DNA of 64,000 nucleotides from Paralithodes platypus (Eukaryota > Arthropoda > Malacostraca > Decapoda > Lithodidae), in NCBI GenBank assembly GCA_032716605.1, contig CM064512.1:22879810-22943809 (forward strand). Direction: 5' to 3'. The translations under genes and the position numbers were made by a program. Numbering within the stretch: the stretch's first letter is position 1; every line of letters begins with the position of its first letter. Positions 57,193-64,000 of this stretch are shown here, in pieces. Below the pieces are notes generated by a model. The model worked only from the letters and a program-made list of their open reading frames with translations, was not told where the DNA came from and made no database searches.

Positions 57193-57333
57193 TTTTTTAG
57201 GGAATGTTGTTCCTGATGATGGCTTAAGGTTAGCCGAAAATTTGAAAAATAAAGATGTTACCTGGCGCCCTGTCAATTCTTTTTCATTTGATATGGAGGT
57301 TCAAGTGCCCAAAATCTACTGCTGAAGTACTCA

Positions 57334-57337
<4 letters not shown>
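57193..57337 (+). repeat. Inverted tail of the Penelope element
   Basis: Reverse complement of 51355-51500. It directly follows the right terminal repeat and ends at a TA array. Confidence 0.9.
57213..57239 (+). ncRNA. Hammerhead-ribozyme-like core in the inverted tail
   Basis: Third copy of the same core, here on the plus strand and facing the other two. Confidence 0.6.

Positions 57338-57364
<27 letters not shown>
57338..57364. repeat. (TA)n microsatellite
   Basis: Borders the Penelope element on the right. Confidence 0.9.
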
Positions 57365-57368
<4 letters not shown>

Positions 57369-57495
57369 TAGTATAGTCTACCTTATAATAGGCATCTGGA
57401 CATTCATGTTTGGATAGTCGTAACATGGTTATTCCTACATGTACTTAGTTCATTAGTTGTGGCGCCATTATAGCTAGCCTACTTGTAATTTTGTT

Positions 57496-57632
57496 CTATG
57501 TTACTGAGGGAGACAAAAGGCAGAACTGCCTGTGATGAGTGCCGCCCGCAGAGTTGAAATAGTGACAGGGCCAAAATCAAGGGACGTTCGAGCCAAAATG
57601 CCTGGACACACAGAGTTTGAAGCAATTTATGT
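57496..57632 (-). mobile_element. LINE-A 3' fragment, extremely short
   Basis: Matches the 3' UTR and last codons of LINE-A (GGGACGTTCGAGCCAAAATG block). 5'-truncated after ~135 bases. Confidence 0.8.
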
Positions 57633-57714
57633 TGGTCGTTCCAATGCATAGACCTGTATTGACAGTTGATTTTGAAAAATTAAAATTTACATGTCGACTC
57701 GTCATAACTAGTAC

Positions 57715-58845
57715 CGGATGAGTAGGACGGTCGTCAACACTTGTAGCAACTCATAGTAGGACGGACGTCAACACTTGTAGTAACTCATAGTAGGACGGTC
57801 GTCAACACTTGTAGTAACTCATAGTAGGATGGTCGTCAACACTTGTAGTAAGTCATAATAGGACGGTCGTCAACACTTGTAGCAACTCATAGTAGGACGG
57901 TCGTCAACACTTGTAGTAAGTCATAATAGGACGGTCGTCAACACTTGTAGTAATTCATAGTAGGACGGTCGTCAACACTCGTAGTAAGTCATAATAGGAC
58001 AGTCGTCAACACTTGTAGCAACTCAGAGTATGACGGTCGTCAATACTTATAGTAAGTCATAATAGGACGGTCGTCAACACTTGTAGTAACTCATAGTAGG
58101 ACGGTCGTCAACACTTGTAGTAACTCATAGTAGGACGGTCGTCAACACTTGTAGCAACTCATAGTAGGACGGTCGTCAACACTTGTAGCAACTCATAATA
58201 GGACGGTTGTCAACACTTGTAGTAACTCATAATAGGACGGTCGTCAACACTTGTAGCAACTCATAGTAGGACGGTCGTCAACACTTGTAGTAACTCATAG
58301 TAGGACGGTCGTCAACACTCGTAGTAACTCATAGTAGGAAGGTCGTCAACACTCGTAGTAACTCATAGTAGGACGGTTGTCAACACTTGTAGTAACTCAT
58401 AGTAGGACGATTGTCAACACTCGTAGTAACTCATAGTAGGACGGTCGTCAACACTCGTAGTAACTCATAGTAGGACGGTTGTCAACACTAGTAGTAACTC
58501 ATAGTAGGACGGTCGTCAACACTCGTAGTAACTCATAGTAGGACGGTCGTCAACACTCTTAGTAACTCGTAGTAGGACAGTCGTCAACATTTGTAGTAAC
58601 TCATAGTAGGACGGTCGTCAACACTCGTAGTAACTCATAGTAGGATGGTCGTCAACACTTGTAGTAACTCATAGTAGGACGGTCGTCAACACTTGTTGTA
58701 ACTCATAATAGGACGGTCGTCAACACTCGTAGTAACTCATAGTAGGACGGTCGTCAACACTTGTTGTAAATCATAATAGGACGGTCGTCAACACTTGTAG
58801 TAACCCATAGTAGGACTATCGTCAACACTCGTAGTAACTCATAGG
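57715..58845. repeat. 34-bp satellite array, ~33 units
   Basis: Unit TAGGACGGTCGTCAACACTT followed by GTAGTAACTCATAG. Units differ by point changes (C/T in CACTTG, AGTAAC/AGCAAC/AGTAAG). No spacers and no frame. Confidence 0.96.
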
Positions 58846-59816
58846 TCATGCGTAATTAATGTCAAGGCCAAGCCAACCTTATCACTACAACCTAAAAGAC
58901 AGGGATCGGAGGATTTACATGCAGGTAGATTTTCTAGGATATAGGATATTCACAGATAACTCGAAACACATTCAGTTTACCTGATCACCTTATACAGTGT
59001 ATATATATATCTTCAGGTGTGTGTAAGTCTCAGTAGGAGTTTTGTTTTCATTTGTTGGAGTCTATCTGTTTGTTTGCATGGAGTTAGAAACAGTATTCTT
59101 TTGTTTGTACATTTTGTTCAATATTTGTTAATGCTGCTTATTTGACATGTTGCTTGAGTTACACTGTTTACCTCCTGTACTTCAGATGACGAGCCTACCC
59201 ACAGCCAGTCCTTGCTTCCATAGGCTTCCGGTGACTGGAGACCCCCTCGGACCCATAATATCCACACTTTTGATCTTGTCATTACTCTTGTTACACGTAA
59301 CTAAGACTATTCTACTCTTTTCCAGCGTCAAGAGGAAAAATGGGCATTAACTAATACATATATACAGTATATATAACATTTTGGTAACTCAATTAGGTTA
59401 AGAGTAGGGAAGATAAGATATATGCCAACATAAAATAAAGTACGCCTTGTGCGAAACAATGATGGTTTATGGTAATGTGATTAATCGGTTGCCCGGATTT
59501 AAATTAATTTGTCATTTGCATATTTTTGCTTATTAAACAGTCATGCACACACGCTCGAATAGTGTTAACAATGTTATTTGTGACATATTTTGTTCTTTTA
59601 CAAGTGTAGTACATCATAATCTGTGAGACGATACTTTCGGTGACATATTTATTATACCTACATATGACCTGTTTAAAGTGACAGGGAATAATTGCTGTTG
59701 CTGATCTCCAGCAATTTGTTCCCGTGTCTACACTTTCAACAAATTTGTATGTATAATTATGTTAACAGTTTGATTTTTCTTCTTCAACATTTCCTCAACT
59801 AAAACTATGGTTGAAG
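58846..59816. other. Non-coding region, nothing recognised
   Basis: No gene signature that I recognise. A 67-codon frame at 59147-59350 is hydrophobic but unsupported. The N-terminal exon of the downstream MADF-like gene was looked for and not found. Confidence 0.4.
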
Positions 59817-59969
59817 AGCATGAAGACACGTTATGGAAAACTCAGCAACGTGAGGTCGGGGGAGAAGGCCAAATACAACACTGAGAGGGACACATGGATC
59901 CTGTCAAATTTCACCTTTTTGCATCGGCACATCGCCAGAGTCAAGGGGCGAACCAACGAGCAGTTACTT
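59817..59969 (+). CDS. Exon candidate: MADF/Myb-SANT-like domain, C-terminal half
   Basis: The open sequence SMKTRYGKLSNVRSGEKAKY then RDTWILSNFTFLHRHIARVK resembles the second half of a MADF or Myb/SANT-like DNA-binding domain: a basic helix, a short linker, then an aromatic W-x-x-x-x-F-x-F-L helix. An acceptor-like AG lies at 59815-59816. A donor after RTNEQ is weak, so the right boundary is uncertain. Such proteins are transcription factors or partners of Harbinger transposases. The first half of the domain is not present upstream in the window, so this may be a partial copy. The next exons are at 60535 and 61518. Confidence 0.4.
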
Positions 59970-60322
59970 ATACATATTTCTGTATTTTTATACTACAATA
60001 ATTTATTTATTTCAGTAATTCCTAATTCTATGTTTCACACCAACTAATATTTTACTACGTTAATAACTCGGCAAGTGTGTACGTTAATTATTTATTATAT
60101 GATTAATTTAAATCCATGTTCATACATTTTTCAAACTAAACTACGAAGGCTTCACTAAAACACAGTTTATTCATTAAAATAGTATTTATATGATTAGTTT
60201 GTCCATCTTCATCACCGATCCACGTCCAAGGTCAGCTTCACAGAGTTCCGCAGGGATATACCACATCTGTATAGAAATAAGGACAAATATTATTACTTAT
60301 TTTATAAAGAAAATTAAGACAG

Positions 60323-60482
60323 GTTGGGAGACAGGTACCATGACCAAATGACCATCGGTATATTTGGGAGAGCTGGGCACTGTCACCACTATGTTATGAC
60401 GAGTGGTGACGGTGCCCAGCTATCCTAATGTACGAGGGGTCAGTGGGATCGAAAACTGTTCATGGTACCTGTCTCTCAACAC
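60323..60482. mobile_element. Palindromic foldback element in a putative intron
   Basis: Left arm GTTGGGAGACAGGTACCATGA ending AGCTGGGCACTGTCACCACT is mirrored by the right arm AGTGGTGACGGTGCCCAGCT ending TCATGGTACCTGTCTCTCAAC, around ATGTTATGACG. The arm ends and centre match well, and the arm middles have diverged. Confidence 0.8.
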
Positions 60483-60534
60483 GCATTATTATTATATTCC
60501 TGTATATAATATTATGTTTTTTATTGTTTTGCAG

Positions 60535-60717
60535 TTTGAAGATTGGAGACGGGATAAGGGTGGCGAAAGCGACGTGACTGTGGAGCTCGTCCAAAGTGAT
60601 AATAACAGAGACATGCTCGCTGCCGGTGACCCCCTGCCGCGACCTGCAGGGAAAGGCAAATGGAAGGGGAAGCGGAGCAAAGGGACCCCTAAAAGCTCCG
60701 ATGAGGATGAAAATAAG
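60535..60717 (+). CDS. Exon candidate: basic, low-complexity linker of the MADF-like gene
   Basis: Good splice signals on both sides: a T-rich tract and TTGCAG before 60535, and AAG|GTAAGC after 60717. It has 61 codons in phase 0: FEDWRRDKGGESDVTVELVQ, then an Arg/Lys/Pro-rich KGKWKGKRSKGTPKSSDEDE. The charged, nuclear-localisation-like composition fits a linker in a DNA-binding protein. It joins in phase to the next exon. Confidence 0.55.
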
Positions 60718-61517
60718 GTAAGCATCATAACATGTAACGTTTATATATATATATATATATTTGAAATACATAATCAATTTCTCCAACTGTACATTGTTGT
60801 TCTCGACTGGCAGATTACATGGCTCCAGGCTATATATGACCGCCCTGACTTTTTCGTCGTTATCTCGCGGTCATAGCCTAGAAGCATGTGAATCCTGATA
60901 ATATTTGCCCAGCTTGCCACTTGAATGTACAGTTGGAGAAATTAGTCATGTAGTTCTTGGTTTCTCTCATATTCCCATATTAATTTTATATATTATTTTG
61001 TTTTACCCAGATTCAAAAATAATTTACTTTGACACATTCATATATATACAGTCCCAATATTCGTCAATCTTTCGGCACACACTATATATTCACTTTGATG
61101 TCCACATTCTCAGTATTAGTCAAAATTCGCCAACCGCTGCATATGTACTTTTTACTCATTTATATAGACACATTCTCATATTTGTTAACAATCGCCACCA
61201 ATTATATTTTTACGTTGACACATTCATGACTAAAACATTCTCAGTATTCGTTTAACAATCGTCACCCACTGAAATTGTATGCTTGCATGGGGTACTGGTG
61301 AGGAGAGGGTGTAGACACTGTAGAGGGTCGGTGTCATCACTCAGATAAGGGTGGCGACATGCGCAAATAGATTTGCACCCAGACTTTGGGTCGAGTAGAC
61401 ACACAGGGTTTGCAACCCTATTTGGGATGTCTGACGTAAAGTAATGTATGAAAGGATTTGTGTGTGAATAAAAAATTATATTATTTTATGAACATTCCAT
61501 TTCTATGTCTCACACAG

Positions 61518-62296
61518 TTGTTGAGGGGTCGGGTGGGTCGTATGGTGGGCCTGGAGGCGCAGGTGGAGACTTTCACCAGGAAGAAGACGCCACTGGAGGA
61601 GGAGGTTGAGTCATTTGGGACATACATGCAGAACACCATGAAGTCCCTTGACTGCAAAATAAGTATGACATGTATTAGTAATGCTTTGGAGATGCTCGGC
61701 AACAGCCGCAAGGAAAACATGGCCTTGGAAAATGCAGATTTGAAAGAACTTGCGAAAATTCAGTGTTCAGCCCCAGGGCCAACACCTCATCATGTGCAAC
61801 CTCCTCCTCCACTTCCACAACGAGCCGTCATCTCTACTCCTGTGCAACAGGCACGACCACACCTGGATTCATCAACATGATATACCAGCAGGGCACCCAC
61901 ACGTCTGGACAGCAGCCAGTAGTTCCTTGGCACACAAACCCACCAATGCAACAACAACAAACACATCCACAACAACAAACACATCCACAACAAACTCACG
62001 GGCTGTCCCACAATCCGAGTTTCCGTGGGACAACACCTGGGGGCTGCTCCACTCAGACCTTCCCGCAAACCAAAAACACATACACATACCAACAACCTAA
62101 TAACAATGTGCCAACTTATCACACATTGACCCCTGCTTCTCAGGATTCACAAAACATTACGGAAATACCCGCCACCCTTGGAACCGAGATACAGATTATC
62201 ATGAGTGAAGCTGAGATATCTTCACCCCCACTCCCGCACCATACTCCACTTTTACCCACACCTTCCACGAATGACCAAAGTGTCCACACGCCATAA
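61518..62296 (+). pseudogene. Terminal exon candidate of the MADF-like gene, one frameshift
   Basis: The acceptor TCTCACACAG precedes LLRGRVGRMVGLEAQVETF. A helical segment PLEEEVESFGTYMQNTMKSL and SNALEMLGNSRKENMAL follows, like the BESS-type interaction motif that follows MADF domains. The frame ends at 61880. A second frame from about 61840 continues with a Gln/Pro/Thr-rich tail (NMIYQQGTHTSGQQP) and ends at 62296. Coding composition carries on across the switch, so a one-base indel at about 61840-61870 is likely. Whether this is a true mutation or an assembly error cannot be told. Function is inferred from domain likeness only. Confidence 0.5.
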
Positions 62297-62336
62297 TCTG
62301 TTATGGATTTAGAGTAAACCCATACAAACTAAACAT

Positions 62337-63999
62337 TGTTACGTCCTGGGATATATAAACACTGGGCTCTTTCTATTGGACTAGGTATGCGGCAACAAGC
62401 AACAACGGAAAACGCTAGATCCCACCCTTATCTATAAACCCAGGCAACAAACCACCCTAAACCGTCAAGAGTCCTGCCTGGACAACAAGGTATCCTATGA
62501 CTCGGTTACAGGGTACACGCACTATAGACTGCTGATAGTCAAGCAGGCTATATAAAAGATCACACAATTAAGTTGACTTAAAGCTTCAAGGAAAAGATAG
62601 ATAACGGAATTAAATTGCAGAAACAATTTAATAACAAACTAGAAGAAAGTACATTTAACGTTACGTTAATTAATACAACTAATCACCCCTGCGTGAAAGA
62701 AGGTGAAAGCAAACAGTCCTCAAAACATCGTACAGGTAGACAAGATGCAGGTTTCTAAACTGCATGCGGCTACTGTAGGATCTGATGCTTAGCAAAGAAA
62801 GTAAGTTACGGATTTAGAGAACTCTTAACTCATAAGCAGGAATCAATACTAGTGATAGGCCATACAGTGTATAATGGCATAGGTATAATTAAATAAAGGC
62901 AGCAACTCGCAACATAACCACATACAGGTGTGCTACTCACTCTTAGTCAGGCAAACCTGCTCGGACAGAGTCTCTAAGCCACGCCCTGACTCACAATGCT
63001 CACAAAGACGGTAAACTGTGGCCCAATAACAAGCATACAGATATAATAAACCGCTAGCTGTTAATCTGCCAGGTGGCAGAGGTCTAGCCGGAAGGATATA
63101 GGCTTCGGATACTCGGGCTGAGCCACCTGCTCTAGCCTAGGGACGTTCCCAAGTCTGTGCGCCAAGTTACTCTAATTGAAAGGGTGCTCTCTTGAGAGAC
63201 TCAGATCCCAAGTATCTGACTCTCTCCTGGCGACCCTAAAACAAACGCAAGACGTGCTAGCGCAGTGCTGAATGGACTAGGCAAGGGCCCTCACACAACA
63301 CAACACTAGACACACAGGCACACAGACAAGAAAATGTCCCCAGACTCCCACGGGTATCCTAGTAAAGTCGTGCAGGTTCACAGGACTCGCACCAGCAGAC
63401 TTTACTTAAAGGATCGCAAAAAACCTCCCCTCCGGTCTAGCCCCTGCTTACCTGCCACAAGAACACACTAGCAAGCATGAAACCACCAAATATGAGACAA
63501 CAAAAAAGCTTCCTAGGTCTCATTAACAATTATATCTCTGCATAAGGCCCAAAATCCTATCTAGTTGTCTGAGAGCTCGTCGTTAATACAATGATAGATA
63601 TAAGGTCTATCAAGGGGATGGGATAATTAAATAGATTGGTGAAGTAGTGGAAAGAAGGTATACAAAGTAAGAGAGAAAGTTTCTAAGTGGGGTTGAGAGG
63701 GATAGATATCAAGGGGGTCCGAAGGGTACGACAGTGAGGTGAGCTCTGAGGAGAATAGCTCCTCTGGACCCCTCCAGGATCCCACACAAAGGCACGGTGG
63801 TCAGCCAATCACTGGCCGCTACGTCACCCGGCAGCAGGCCTGCAGAAGGCGCCAGGAACCACCAGCCAATCAAAACCGAGAGAAAAGACCACGCGGCGAC
63901 CAACTCCTCCGGGAGGGATGAGGGATGAGGAAAAGCAAGGTCCACCTCCCCCACCCTGCTCGTTTGCTCTCTCTCTCTCTCGTCTCCTCCCACTCTCAC
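62337..63999 (-). repeat. Diverged LTR, copy 2, reaching the window edge
   Basis: Starts TGTTACGTCCTGGG and shows scattered homology to 48812-50335 along its length. CCAATCA motifs at 63798 and 63865 and a (CT)n tract at the right end resemble a U3 promoter region read on the minus strand. The element it belongs to, if any, lies beyond the window or is lost. Confidence 0.6.
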
Positions 64000-64000
64000 T

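Larger units (their letters stand above)
51355..57337 (-). mobile_element. Penelope-like element with terminal direct repeats and inverted tail
   Basis: Two ~0.98-1.0 kb direct repeats (51355-52336 and 56189-57187) enclose a reverse transcriptase with a C-terminal GIY-YIG nuclease, read on the minus strand. A ~145-base inverted copy of one end lies at 57193-57337. Direct pseudo-LTRs plus inverted end fragments are characteristic of Penelope elements. An RTE copy (53698-55230) is nested inside. Both outer ends sit on TA repeats. Confidence 0.93.

Noticed and set aside
57715..58845. CRISPR-like array of regular repeats
   Set aside because: Units are contiguous with no unique spacers, in a eukaryotic repeat context; it is a satellite.

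Overview
The window looks like a eukaryotic, intron-bearing, repeat-dominated genome, most likely a marine arthropod and plausibly a decapod crustacean. This is an inference from the mix of LINEs (two families with an APE-type nuclease or CR1/Jockey-like RT, one RTE family), a Penelope-like element, piggyBac transposases, a Gmr1-type Ty3/Gypsy element, very abundant (TA)n microsatellites and satellites. No species can be named from the sequence. There is one 100-N assembly gap (4879-4978). Almost nothing here is a conventional host gene. The best host-like candidate is a three-exon MADF/Myb-SANT-like gene or pseudogene near 59.8-62.3 kb.

Layout. 0-6.2 kb: an open frame at the left edge, a large palindrome with tRNA-like arms (597-1112), a LINE 3' fragment, and a TTAA-flanked non-autonomous element (4217-4681). 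6.2-13.7 kb: a Ty3/Gypsy element on the minus strand with two ~1.53 kb LTRs. Its integrase lies upstream of its reverse transcriptase, and its RT is decayed and its RNase H missing. 13.7-19.1 kb: a piggyBac-type transposase (minus) with a long low-complexity N-terminal region, then a ~190-bp satellite. 20.2-22.6 kb: an AGGTCA-rich repeat split by an RTE retrotransposon with an 11-bp target-site duplication. 23.4-25.0 kb: a broken protein gene of an uncharacterised repeated family.

27-33 kb: two copies of one LINE family, a hAT-like non-autonomous element and an (AAC)n-tailed retroposon. 32.8-36.6 kb: a complete piggyBac element bounded by TTAA and matching terminal repeats, with a frameshifted transposase. 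37.8-41.6 kb: duplicated local repeats, one split by a palindromic TTAA element, and a second tRNA-like palindrome. 42.0-45.0 kb: a LINE on the minus strand with a broken endonuclease-RT frame. 45.8-51.1 kb: palindromes, a G-quadruplex-type minisatellite, more TTAA elements and a solo LTR. 51.4-57.3 kb: a Penelope-like element with long terminal direct repeats, an inverted tail, hammerhead-ribozyme-like cores and a nested RTE copy. 57.7-58.8 kb: a 34-bp satellite. 59.8-62.3 kb: the MADF-like gene. 62.3 kb to the end: a second diverged LTR.

How the parts relate. The piggyBac elements probably supply, or once supplied, the TTAA-specific activity that spread the small TTAA-flanked palindromes. 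(TA)n arrays sit at the ends of the Gypsy element, the Penelope element and both tRNA-like palindromes, so they may be favoured landing sites. Nested insertions give a relative order of events, for example RTE after Penelope, and the TTAA palindrome after a local duplication.
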